In this document: piece by piece, positions 1 through 7,565 of the stretch | Layout of the letters: every line of letters starts with the position of its first letter | How positions within the stretch are numbered: position 1 is the first letter of the stretch | Origin: Gymnopus androsaceus JB14 | Lineage: Eukaryota > Basidiomycota > Agaricomycetes > Agaricales > Omphalotaceae | Assembly: GCA_009733575.1 (NCBI GenBank) | Contig: ML769604.1 | Coordinates: 1 to 14,397, forward strand | DNA length: 14,397 nucleotides | Reading direction: 5' to 3' | Notes under the pieces: model-generated | Told to the model about the DNA's origin: nothing | Database searches by the model: none | Seen by the model: only the letters and a program-made list of their open reading frames with translations | Made by a program: the position numbers and the translations under genes

Positions 1-142
1 CAAATGAGTCAAGAGTCAAGACTTACCAGAGGGCAGCAATAACATTGGGAAACCCGGCAAATAACATTGTACTAGTACCCAGGTGGATTGGTTCATCACT
101 GGGCAGATTCTGACATGCATCTCCTCTTCTGGTTTTGGCAGG
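1..142 (-). pseudogene. CHAT-domain (caspase-like) protease remnant, partial
   Basis: The minus strand is open from 142 to 27 and then meets a consensus GTAAGT donor at 26, so the next exon lies beyond the left edge. The exon reads ...GDACQNLPSDEPIHL...MLFAGFPNVIAALW. This is the signature of the C-terminal half of CHAT domains, where LPDEAIHLA is followed by an AGF/Y..VIATMW strand. CHAT proteins are clan CD cysteine peptidases related to caspases and separase. In basidiomycetes they are usually fused to long TPR arrays and are suspected immune or cell-death effectors. By alignment to the usual SACQTAxGD motif, the catalytic cysteine position appears to read Ala (PAKTRRGD), and an in-frame TAG lies just upstream at 145-143. 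It is therefore probably a dead fragment, joined to copy A of the repeat. An upstream intron could also explain the stop. Confidence 0.72.
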
Positions 143-149
143 CTAGATT

Positions 150-1315
150 CGTTCTTCAGCCAGGTCAGTCCCGACCTGCATTTGGACGAATTTCCGCATA
201 TCTTTCAACGCTGGTAAGATACTGCCCTCTCTTTTTCTCTCAAAGCTGATTAGTCGAGCAGGACACCTGTTTCCGATGACTTTGACGACTCTCCACAGTC
301 GGTAAGCCCATTAGTAATTTGCCTAGTTGGATTATCGTCTCAATCAAAGCTTTACCAGGCTATAAGGCGCACGGAGGCCTTCCGAGTCCCTGCCTTTCGT
401 AGGGAGACTGCAAGCCAGACAGACGGTGCAGTCGTTGTAGTGGTATGTGTCATTGTATCCGAGTTTGGGAACTGTTCTCTGAATCAAAGCCTCAATAGCG
501 TCGTAGTCAAAGGCTTGCTTCGCGCCCGATAAAGGCTTCGTCGACCGCGGTAAGTAAAATTTGGCTTTTTTTTGTTGCTCTCCTGTCAATTGGATATCTA
601 CTAAGGTCAACAAGGATTCTTATTTCAAAAGGTTGGCGAAATTCCGGTGACGCCAACCAAGGTAAATGACACCGTTTTATTGTTGTCGTCGTTTCTTATA
701 GACCAAACCACAAGGTCGGAAGAAGGCGACTCAGGACGTCTTGGAACATCTCAAATGTTCGACTAATGGAACGTATACTATCAGAGGAGGAGATTAGCGG
801 ATGTCTCAAATGTTTCAGGTTCCAGTTGGAAGAGTGACGATGAGTCCATCTCGGCGGCGCCATTCAAAATCAAGGTAAGTTGCAGCGCTTCATGTTCTTT
901 TCCATTAAGACTGATCTCGACACATAGGCCAGAAACTAGAGACGCGCAAGAAAGTTAAGAGGTTTTTCGGAGGTATGTTCAAGGCTAGCCGCGTTTTCTT
1001 GCTTTTCTTATTCCGTATTTCTACTAGTGTCCGACGAGAACGCAGTCTCTAAGGGACCCGGTCTAGTTCGAAAGTTAATGGTTCACTTTGAGTTTAGCTG
1101 GTGTCAGATTTTCTGCTGGTCGGAACTGAAGGATAGAAATGTGTATCGATTTGTAGATCCCCTGTTGTTACTGTAACTGTAACAAAGTATGACTGTATCA
1201 AGCCAGCTAGAAATCACTGAGACGACGCGTGTCTGGTGCGTGGTTCTCATTGACCTCCACCATTGAAATATTCTGCTCATTCCCTCCAAAATCCCCCTGC
1301 GAGGCGAGGGACATA
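150..1315 (+). pseudogene. Copy A: decayed paralogue of the 11-exon gene at 12096-13536
   Basis: This segment matches 12555-13796 exon for exon and intron for intron. Recognisable exons encode LDEFPHIFQRW (ending at 213), TPVSDDFDDSPQS, AIRRTEAFRVPAFRRET, SKACFAPDKGFVDR, FLFQKVGEIPVTPTK, an RRRLADVSN exon, SISAAPFKIK, KLETRKKVKRFFG and SDENAVSKG. Splice donors and acceptors sit at the same places as in copy B. The break is near 747-751: relative to B, 36 bp between two CATC tetranucleotides are missing. That removes the end of exon 8 and the donor of intron 8, so translation reads into TAG at about 799. Exons 1 and 2 of B have no clear match here; the left boundary abuts the CHAT remnant. The terminal stop of B is also lost. 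Similarity continues about 230 bp past the coding end, so this is a DNA-level segmental duplicate and not a retrocopy. Confidence 0.75.
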
Positions 1316-1324
1316 TGATATCTT

Positions 1325-1450
1325 TTTTCGTTCACGTTGGAACTTGGAAGAGAAGATGCAGCTTTATTTTTTATCTAGACAAATTTCCTTATCTTTTCTG
1401 ATATTTTTTCAAAAGCTGATTAGTTGAGTAGGACACCGGTCGCCGGTGGT
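1325..1450 (+). pseudogene. Third fragment of the copy A/B gene family
   Basis: Directly after copy A, the plus strand reads FVHVG...KRR...FYLDKFPYLF. This matches exon 3 of copy B (LFVHVGRGDLEYRR...YLDEFPHIF). It is followed by a sequence close to intron 3, with the shared stretch AAAGCTGATTAGTYGAGTAG, and by the start of exon 4 (GGACACCGGT). Similarity fades after about 1450. Only this internal piece is present, so it is a truncated relic in the same orientation as A and B. The fragment is more diverged from both copies than they are from each other, which suggests an older duplication. Confidence 0.6.
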
Positions 1451-1507
1451 TCCAGCGTTTGAGAATAATCGCGTTGACCGAGCACGTGTTTCACTTCAAC
1501 TTTCATC

Positions 1508-1869
1508 ATGACCACGACGCCTCCAAAAGCTCGCGGCCCAGCCACCGCATACAGGCGCGTACCAGACTGGCTCGATAAAAGTGTGCAGCTTGCTGGCTCA
1601 GATAACTATACGTTGACGTAAACTGCAGGATGTGGCAGAATGTTAAATATTATATCAGACCTCGTCGCGACTACGTTAGCGAGCGATGTAGTTTATAGAA
1701 TTCACCCACAGATCTCTAATGACAGGTATTGATTATGAAGAGCTCGAAGTCGATTGAATCGATTTGAGTGAAGCTCAGTCGCTGGCTGGTAGAAAAAACT
1801 GGGACCGATGGAAAAAGAACGACCCCGAGCCTATATTATTATATAGAGCTTGATACAGGGGTCAGATAA
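1508..1869 (+). CDS. Small spliced gene, unknown function (75 aa)
   Basis: Not recognised. Three exons join in one frame: 1508-1617, 1699-1725 and 1779-1869. Introns are 1618-1698 (GTAAAC...TATAG) and 1726-1778 (GTATTG...CTCAG). The product starts MTTTPPKARGPATAYRRVPD, continues WLDKSVQLAGSDNYTL, and ends LYYYIELDTGVR. Exons total 228 nt (76 codons including TAA). The N-terminus is basic and proline-rich; there is no membrane segment or signal peptide. A CACGTG box lies 25 bp upstream of the ATG at 1483-1488. The gene converges on the minus-strand gene ending at 1960, with 90 bp between the stops. Support is frame consistency across two introns and protein-like composition, without any family match. 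It could be a truncated gene. Confidence 0.45.
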
Positions 1870-1959
1870 GCATAAGTAGCATTGGAAGGATGACAAGCAG
1901 CATAATAATGGAACAGTGTTGTCTTAGATACAAGATCACCTATAAAGCCGCCTTCAAGT

Positions 1960-2397
1960 TCAATCCTCGATTCCAAGTAAACCCTTCTCACTCCACGTCG
2001 GCATCTCAGTTTCAACGTCCCCAAACTCGTCCGCATGAAGGAAATATACAACTTCTCCGGGTCCGGATCCGGATGCAGTGGTAGAGCATTCACGACAATA
2101 CGACAACTTTGTATCGTCTGCTGCCGGACCTTGTGGGAACTGTTATGGTCCAGTGTTCGCGTCGATAGAAAATATTATGTCGCGCGAGGGATATTGCTTC
2201 GGCTGCGGTAAGCTGGATGGGTTCTAAAGGATTAGGGATATGGACGAGAGGGATGAACGCTTTGGATTAGGTTCTACGCCTTCAAGAGGCGTAGAAACTT
2301 CACTTGTCAGTTCGCTGAATGGTGGATCGGCACTCTTTATTTCCGACATTGCAGACGTCGCAACAGCAGTGGTGTCGTTGATACTGGTACCCTTCAT
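1960..2397 (-). pseudogene. Two-exon gene with an in-frame stop, unknown function
   Basis: Exon 1 (2397-2278) starts MKGTSINDTTAVATSAMSE and ends STPLEG. An intron of 54 bp (2277-2224) has a CCCTAAT branch-like site and a TTTAG acceptor. Exon 2 (2223-1960) reads NPSSLPQPKQYPSRDIIFS, then TAA at 2145-2143, then stays in the same frame through YCRECSTT, GEVVYFLHADEFGDVETEMP and TWSEKGLLGIED to TGA. The stop differs by one base from CAA. Alternatively, one longer intron (2277-2140, acceptor TAACAG) would skip it and keep frame. The acidic C-terminus is strongly protein-like. The start is uncertain: the frame stays open upstream of 2397 (FFDEQLYAAMKG), so an earlier exon may exist. No family recognised. 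Confidence 0.45.
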
Positions 2398-2599
2398 AGC
2401 GGCGTAGAGTTGTTCATCAAAAAACTCTCCCTTGTTCTAACCTGCTCTGACAAAAGTACTGGTCCCTTCCGAGCAAGACAAAGCTCCTAGTAAGACTGGA
2501 AATACCCCAACAGGGAAGTATCAATGAGGGAGAAAGAGAACGAATCAAAAGGTACGAAATAAGCGCACCAAAATGGCTGACATGCTCTGGGACCATCAC

Positions 2600-3050
2600 G
2601 CCGCATTCCAGTTAGACACAGAACCCACTGGAAGCTGGAGATAGAGCTACAGCTGAAGTCTTGGACAGAATACTAACAATCAAGGAAACGGAAGAGAATG
2701 AGCGGTCGCTCAGGAAGAAACTAACAGACAAAGACGTAAGACCTGAAAGGCTGAAACTGTCCGCCAAACACAGGGCTCCTTGACTCAACGGAGTCAGCTA
2801 CAAGGTCTAGAAGATTCAGAACGGGAGATACAAGAACGCGCCAACAGGGAATATTCTTGGAAACCATCCGGATATAATACCACAGTAAACAGATTGTTAA
2901 TATGACAACTTCGTTCTTGTGCGGCGCGACGTGGACATGTATAGAGAAAAGATAATGGAGATACGAGAAACTAAGAGGAGTCTGAACAATGTACTTGAGC
3001 AATGGCGTGGTCCAAAGGAACGGAAACTCACTTGTATCTACTTTTCAATA
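2600..3050 (+). pseudogene. Weak coiled-coil-like coding remnant
   Basis: A charged segment reads TAEVLDRILTIKETEENERS then LRKKLTDKD up to a GTAAGA donor at 2734. After a possible 38-bp intron it continues as SQLQGLEDSEREIQERANREY. In another frame, 2913-3052 reads MYREKIMEIRETKRSLNNVL. The E/K/R/L-rich composition suggests coiled coil, but there is no convincing start and the frames do not join cleanly. It overlaps the 3' end of the minus-strand gene at 3038. Nothing in it identifies a family. A chance open stretch remains possible. Confidence 0.22.
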
Positions 3051-3580
3051 TAACTATAGAACCATCGTGCATTTTGACTGGTCAAGACACTCACCAATCT
3101 TTCCCTTATAATCTGAATAACTTCCTGCTCTTCGTTGTCCTCCAGTTTTTTGGCCGCGATTGTGTGTGAATCATAAAGGGAAAACATGCAACAATATTCC
3201 ACAGAAACAGGCAGCACAAGTCTGAGATCAAAGTCACAAGCGTTGCAAAGGTCTTCCAAAACCTGGTCCATCATGCGCGTCCAACGTCCTGATCGAGTTT
3301 CCGTTGGAAGTGGGGGAGGTAGTTGATACTTCTGGTGGTAATCAATAAAGTCCTGGATATTTAATCCGAATCCATAAAAGATTTGTCGAGGCTTGCAGTA
3401 TGTGGGATCTCGCAAACGCGTAACGTCGACCTGAAACTCTGCGGGAAGGGTCTGTCCTGTAGGACATCCTTTGAAGTCTGAAGGTTGGAAGCACTGCGAA
3501 AAGTTGAGAATAGGGAATCATTCAGAAATGAGACTAACCATTTTGAGAGGAGGGCACGGTGCATAAATGTCGGATGTCAT
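3038..3580 (-). CDS. Two-exon gene, conserved-looking unknown protein (165 aa)
   Basis: Not recognised. Exon 1 is 3580-3539 (MTSDIYAPCPPLKM, 14 codons). The 45-bp intron 3538-3494 runs GTTAGT...TCGCAG, and exon 2 is 3493-3038 to TAG. Phase 0 on both sides gives 165 residues. Visible features are a Cys/Pro-rich N-terminus (CPPLKMCFQPSDFKGCPTG), a PTYCKPRQIFYGFGLNIQDF stretch, a PPPLP run, a helical middle (MMDQVLEDLCNACDFDLRLV) and a charged C-terminal helix (KKLEDNEEQEVIQIIRERL). No signal peptide or membrane segment is seen. A GTGAGT at 3094 could start a last intron ending at 3054, which would trim the C-terminus to ...RERLLY. Exon 2 reading frame is open over 450 nt with balanced composition, so a functional gene is likely. 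Its promoter would lie in 3581-3778, shared with the divergent broken gene at 3779. Confidence 0.62.
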
Positions 3581-4355
3581 GGTGGTTTGGATGAAGGTTT
3601 ATTATGATCATATAAGCGCCTTTAATTTTTAATTCAGCTCCAGGATAACGAGATGGCAGCCTCCATACACACGATTAATACTTTATACAATGACCCGTCG
3701 GTATCTGCCAAGACCTATTCTGTACATTTCCGAGGGTAACCTCCAAACCAGGTGGTGGTCATTGCTCGAGCCACAGCCATGAGTCGGGCTCAATCCCAAC
3801 CCTCCATCGAATCACAACTCTACCCGTTGATCGACGGAATCGTCAACGATATACTTATGTGCTATCGCTAAGCCCACGGAAGACAGTCGTCTCCAACTAC
3901 AATCTCATTCTCAATGTCTCTTTTCTTCCGATGAAGACGACAGTATGACGGTATTTTTCATCGGAAAAAGAGGCCGGATCAGAGTGTAACCTACTTTATG
4001 TACTTAGTGGTTTGTGCGGCTACAACCTACTTAAACATCATTAAATGTACTTCATATGCTTACTTTGTGTCAACTAGGAGTTGATGCCGTACTTAGAAAT
4101 ACATCTGTGCGTACTGCTAATACCGAGTTATGTATTCATCTACTTCTGAGTACCAGTGAGTACTGGTGAATCTTATTAGATTTTTCAAAAGATCGACTGA
4201 TACTCATTAATGGTCAGTGATGTCACAGGCGCTTATGGTCCTCAGACAAGTGGCCGCCCTATTGCAAGGTCCCACAAGGGAGCAGTCGGCGTTAGACTCG
4301 AGCCACTCGAGCCATTGTAGTATTTCTATTACTATTGGTAGTAGTAGTAGTGTGC

Positions 4356-4413
4356 GAACTTTGCCAAAATCTTGCTGCAACTTCGATCTTGAAGCAAGAT
4401 TTTGGCAAAGTTC
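4356..4413. repeat. Perfect 21-bp inverted repeat (hairpin)
   Basis: Arms 4356-4376 and 4393-4413 are exact reverse complements (GAACTTTGCC...TCTTGCT and its complement), with a 16-bp loop. The structure lies in the part of element 1 that element 2 lacks. A run of four AGT/TAG trinucleotides (4338-4351) lies just before it. It could be a nested insertion or a strong cruciform or hairpin former. Confidence 0.85.
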
Positions 4414-4487
4414 TCACGGCCTTCCCAAGACCTTTGGCTTCGCAAAGGACCAATAGTGCCTTAGAAGAAATCAGAAGTACATTTTTA

Positions 4488-4595
4488 AGTAGTTAGAAGT
4501 ACTCAGAAGTACTCAGAAGTACTCAGCAGTACACTTTTAAGTAGTTATAAGTACTCAGAAGTACTCAGAAGTACACTTGTAAGTAGTTAGAAGCA
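4488..4595. repeat. AGTACT-type tandem repeats in element 1
   Basis: The unit AGAAGTACTC (10 bp, containing the palindrome AGTACT) recurs several times. It is interspersed with a longer unit around TACACTTTTAAGTAGTTA that occurs three times with small changes. Related but sparser copies occur at 6740-6810 in element 2. This is consistent with a subterminal repeat array of a DNA transposon. Confidence 0.75.
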
Positions 4596-5730
4596 GGACT
4601 AACCACCAGTAAACTCAAGTAGTACTGAGAGATCTGTCAAAACTAATCACACAAAGTGAATACCAAGTACACAAGAGAAGTAATGATCATGCTTATGTAC
4701 ACACACAAAGTACAAAATATGTGCGAAAAGTACGTCCATCAAGCAGAAACAGCCAATTTTGACCAAGATGTACATTAAATGATGAAAAACGCTTTCATAC
4801 GACAGCGCTCAAATCCCAGATTGCGCAGGTTGTGTCTGGGACCCGATAAAATCTATCATGTGGCCAGCTTTCTGGTTTGAAGCTAAACCAGCTTTGTATT
4901 GGCTGACCTCTGAAGCAGCAGCCTCATTCGTGGCGGTAATCTTCCAACAGAGTATACCGCAGCTCCGAAATCAGGCTGCCCATGCCTTTGCGACTTTCAA
5001 AGATCAGACCCAATACCATGTGTTTTTGTTTGTCTTGGTCGATGTTGATCATAGACAGAGATCGTGAAGTCAAGGCAAATGACCATATCAAGAATATGGT
5101 GGAGGCTGCCGAGAAAGAATAGGAAAGTATTGCCGCAGCTCTGAAAGGAAAGAGGCAACAGAACATCCAGGGACCATCCACTCCGCCTCGTAAAAGGCAA
5201 AGGACCGAGATCCATGACTCTGACATAACAACCACCATGGATATCAGTATCCCAGACGAGCTCCTTCCTGAACTCATATAAGTACTTCAATGAGCCGCTT
5301 GTGCTCGAAGAATCTGCTGAGGAGTACAATCCTTCTTACAAGCAATACGGTCTGTCTTGACTACAAATCGTTTTGTTATGCAGCCATCATGGTTTGATTT
5401 GCCTGATACTTACCAATATAGCTACTCAGTGGTATGTCCTTAATCGTTCTCTGGCTATTTGCTCAGAAACATGGTGAGGGTCTAGAAAAACTGCGCCAAG
5501 TATATCTCAAATATGTCAGCCAGGCTTTAGATGACCATCGCGCGGAGCTACATAGTGACCTCTACTCCCCACCACAGGACTCAAAAGATGAGACCTATCG
5601 TCTCGCTCCATCCAGAAGCCAGGATGTCGGTCGTAATCCATATGTGAGCCGGAGCTCCATACAGCGCCCTGCTCCTGGACCTCCAACTCCAACAGGGAAT
5701 GCTTACAGCCTTCAGGAGAACAGTGACTAA

Positions 5731-6289
5731 GAAGCAAGTGCACTGGCTTTGATTTCTTTCATGGTTGGTGAGTAAATCCAAAATTGTTCCCCTCAACTCA
5801 ATATTTACCTCTTGCAATTTGTTCCACTCATTGTTCTAGTATCCCTTATACTCTTGATATTCTCATCGCTGTTCCGGTATCGCGTGGAGTGGTAACCAGC
5901 CGAGCAGACTTTGAGCGTGCTTGTAATTGATAGTGTTCGTTTGTAGTCTCCCCCTATTTACTACCTTTAATAATGATTAATCCCTCTTGATTATAGTTAA
6001 CTGTTCTCTTGAGATGTTTCTGTACTTACTTGCCAGCCTTTAAAGATTCATTCCGGCTGCTATTTCCTAGATAGAAGAGTTCCAGGTACTGACTTCCGAT
6101 TCAGGCTCTTCTGTTTCCCATCTTCTTCATGCTACTGGTTGATGGCATTTTCTGTGGACGCATTCATTGCGGGGATGAGATTGTGAACAGAACAGCAAAA
6201 TCCTAGTGAAATGGCTCACAGAGTCTATTCTACTGCAATGTAGCTGGGGTAATACTGACGAGGAGAGTCGCTGGCTACCCAGTGAAATG
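5731..6289. other. Intergenic stretch without a supported gene
   Basis: AT- and pyrimidine-rich sequence follows the stop at 5730 and runs to the left target duplication of element 2. It probably holds the former 3' untranslated region of the broken gene. A short open frame, MKWLTESILLQCSWGN from 6209, reaches the element 2 insertion point. It meets a stop two codons after the reconstructed junction, so it is not called as a gene. Confidence 0.5.
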
Positions 6290-7041
6290 TATGACGGTAT
6301 TTTTCATCAGGAAAAGAGGCCAGATGAGCATGTATCCTACTTTATGTACACAGTAGTTTGTGCGGCTACAACCTACTTAAACGCAGTTAAATGTACTTTA
6401 AATGCTTACTTTGGGTCAACTATGAGTTGTTGACGTACTTAGAATTACACTTGGGTGTACTGCTAATACCCGGTGAGTACCTGTGAATCTTATTAGATTT
6501 AAAAAAAATTCAATTGATACTCATCAATGACTGACTGATTTCAGTGATGCCACAGGTGCTTAGTACTTAGACAATTGACCGCCCTATTGCAAGGTCCCAC
6601 AAGGGAGCAGCCAGGAGCCATTTTGATCGATAGTCATTGAGGTGGAAAACCGGGCCGTACACAGCCGGTCCAAATCGGCCTCAAATGAGCGAGCTCAACC
6701 CATAAAGAGGAAGGACACTGCATAATAACATTGCATAAGTAGTAGCAGAAGTACCTTAGTAAAACTCAGAAGTACTTAGAGAAACTCAGAAGTACCTCAA
6801 AACAGATTCAAATGTACATTTATATGTAGGCAGAAACATAATCATTACAAGTAGGCCCACGTAGCACTGAGAGATGTGTCAAAACCAATCACATGTAGTG
6901 GACACCAAGTACACAAGAGGAGCAATGATCACAATCATGTACACACACGAAGTACAAAATATGTGCTAAAAGTAGGTCCATCAAGCAGAAACAGCCATTT
7001 TTGACCAAGATGTACATTAAATGATGAAAAATGCTTTCATA
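6290..7041. mobile_element. Non-autonomous TIR DNA transposon, element 2 (752 bp)
   Basis: The left end TATGACGGTATTTTTCATC matches element 1 exactly. The right end, inverted, reads TATGAAAGCATTTTTCATC. The flanking duplication GAAATG is perfect at 6284-6289 and 7042-7047. Homology with element 1 covers roughly 6290-6612 and 6867-7041, in the same orientation. The centre (6613-6866) is unrelated to element 1 and contains a small GC-rich patch around 6643-6690 bounded by TTGAGG and CCTCAA. No coding capacity is seen. The right end lies only about 10 bp beyond the stop codon of the minus-strand gene at 7057, so the element now supplies that gene's 3' region. Confidence 0.85.
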
Positions 7042-7056
7042 GAAATGGCGTGAGGT

Positions 7057-7314
7057 TCAAGTTGAGGTGCATTCGTCCTGGTAGAGAAACTTTTTGACTT
7101 TTCGGATGGAATGGACGGTTTGTATGAGAAGATGGAGGCCTACTACCGCTACCGAGCCTGTTGAGGAGCTGGCATGGCGAGTCGCCCAGCACCTGCGCGA
7201 GTGACGATTCTGGACAGTCTTGACTCACGCATTCTTTCGCACTTTGTACTCTTCCTTGGCCTTGTTCACTTTCGTGTACACATATTTCCCAATCCCTGAG
7301 AGTTTCCGTTTCAT
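7057..7314 (-). CDS. Small basic two-exon protein, unknown function (65 aa)
   Basis: Not recognised. Exon 1 (7314-7229) encodes MKRKLSGIGKYVYTKVNKAK then EEYKVRKN. A GTGAGT donor at 7228 starts a 60-bp intron to a GCCAG acceptor at 7169. Exon 2 (7168-7057) encodes SSTGSVAVVGLHLLIQTVHS and IRKVKKFLYQDECTST before TGA. A nearer acceptor (GCGCAG at 7193) keeps the same frame and would add eight residues. The N-terminal third is lysine-rich, and the middle has a short hydrophobic stretch (VAVVGLHLLI) that could be a weak membrane anchor. It is divergent from ATG12. Upstream, 7390-7316 contains another open stretch (MYATQVSEIHWRLENK), so the true start may differ. It may be a truncated gene. Confidence 0.45.
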
Positions 7315-7565
7315 GCGCTAGTGAAAAGTATTGTCAAGTTTTTGTTCTCGAGTCTCCAGTGGATCTCTGAGACTTGAGTCGCGTACATTTGGTTATAAAC
7401 CTAGTTTACAAGCTGATTTCTGGACACCCTGAGGCGTAGGGCATTTATTTCTAGCTGATAAACGCGGTTTTCTGAGCGTGGCTAAGCGTGTCCGACCGCG
7501 ACGAGCAGAACAAAAATAATTGCCGCCGGCACTCTCGCTCCGGCATCATTATTGACCTCTCGCAG

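Larger units (their letters stand above)
3944..4799. mobile_element. Non-autonomous TIR DNA transposon, element 1 (856 bp)
   Basis: The left end TATGACGGTATTTTTCATC and the right end, read inverted, TATGAAAGCGTTTTTCATC form terminal inverted repeats of about 19 bp. The element is flanked by a perfect 6-bp duplication CGACAG (3938-3943 and 4800-4805). No transposase ORF is present; the 79-codon ORF inside has no family features. The outer 350 bp on the left and 170 bp on the right match element 2 at 6290-7041, while the centre differs. GTAC-containing motifs are crowded near both ends, as expected for subterminal transposase binding sites. A 6-bp target duplication is uncommon among eukaryotic cut-and-paste superfamilies, so the family is left open. 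Confidence 0.85.
3779..5730 (+). pseudogene. Broken gene interrupted by TIR element 1; possible nuclease-like or accessory protein
   Basis: The start reads MSRAQSQPSIESQLYPLIDG then IVNDILM (3779-3871), followed by a frame change. From about 3860 the frame AKPTEDSRLQLQSHSQ...SSDEDD leads to the insertion at 3944. When the element and one target duplication are discounted, the same frame resumes at 4806 as AQIPDCAGCVWDPIKSIMWP, AFWFEAKPALYW and QLRNQAAHAFATFKDQTQYH. Later pieces include VKANDHIKNMVEAAEKE ending in TAG at 5120, PSTPPRKRQRTE ending in TAA at 5279, and a last exon (intron 5432-5466) with KHGEGLEKLRQVYLKYVSQ to TAA at 5730. Multiple stops and frameshifts mean it is dead. The D...EAK spacing resembles a PD-(D/E)xK nuclease core, but that is only a suggestion. 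The KRKxR stretch could be nuclear targeting. Confidence 0.5.

Noticed and set aside
344..613. 89-codon minus-strand ORF in copy A
   Set aside because: It is antisense to exons 5-7 of the duplicated gene; its similarity to the ORF at 12850-13047 simply reflects the duplication.
1839..2093. 84-codon minus-strand ORF starting MNALPLHPDPDPEK
   Set aside because: It overlaps the more protein-like frame GEVVYFLHADEFGDVETEMP of the same strand, which continues with a consistent upstream exon; the ORF is a shadow.
2240..2407. Plus-strand ORF starting MDERDERFGLGSTPSRGVET
   Set aside because: The opposite strand has an exon with a plausible intron and a continuing frame; the plus reading has no partner exons.
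3944..4799. LTR or solo-LTR explanation for the repeated 0.8-kb elements
   Set aside because: The ends are inverted repeats and not TG...CA, and the duplication is 6 bp with TIRs, so a DNA transposon fits better.
4924..5329. Long overlapping minus-strand ORFs (117 and 110 codons)
   Set aside because: They lie antisense to the broken plus-strand gene, have no splice logic and show poor composition.
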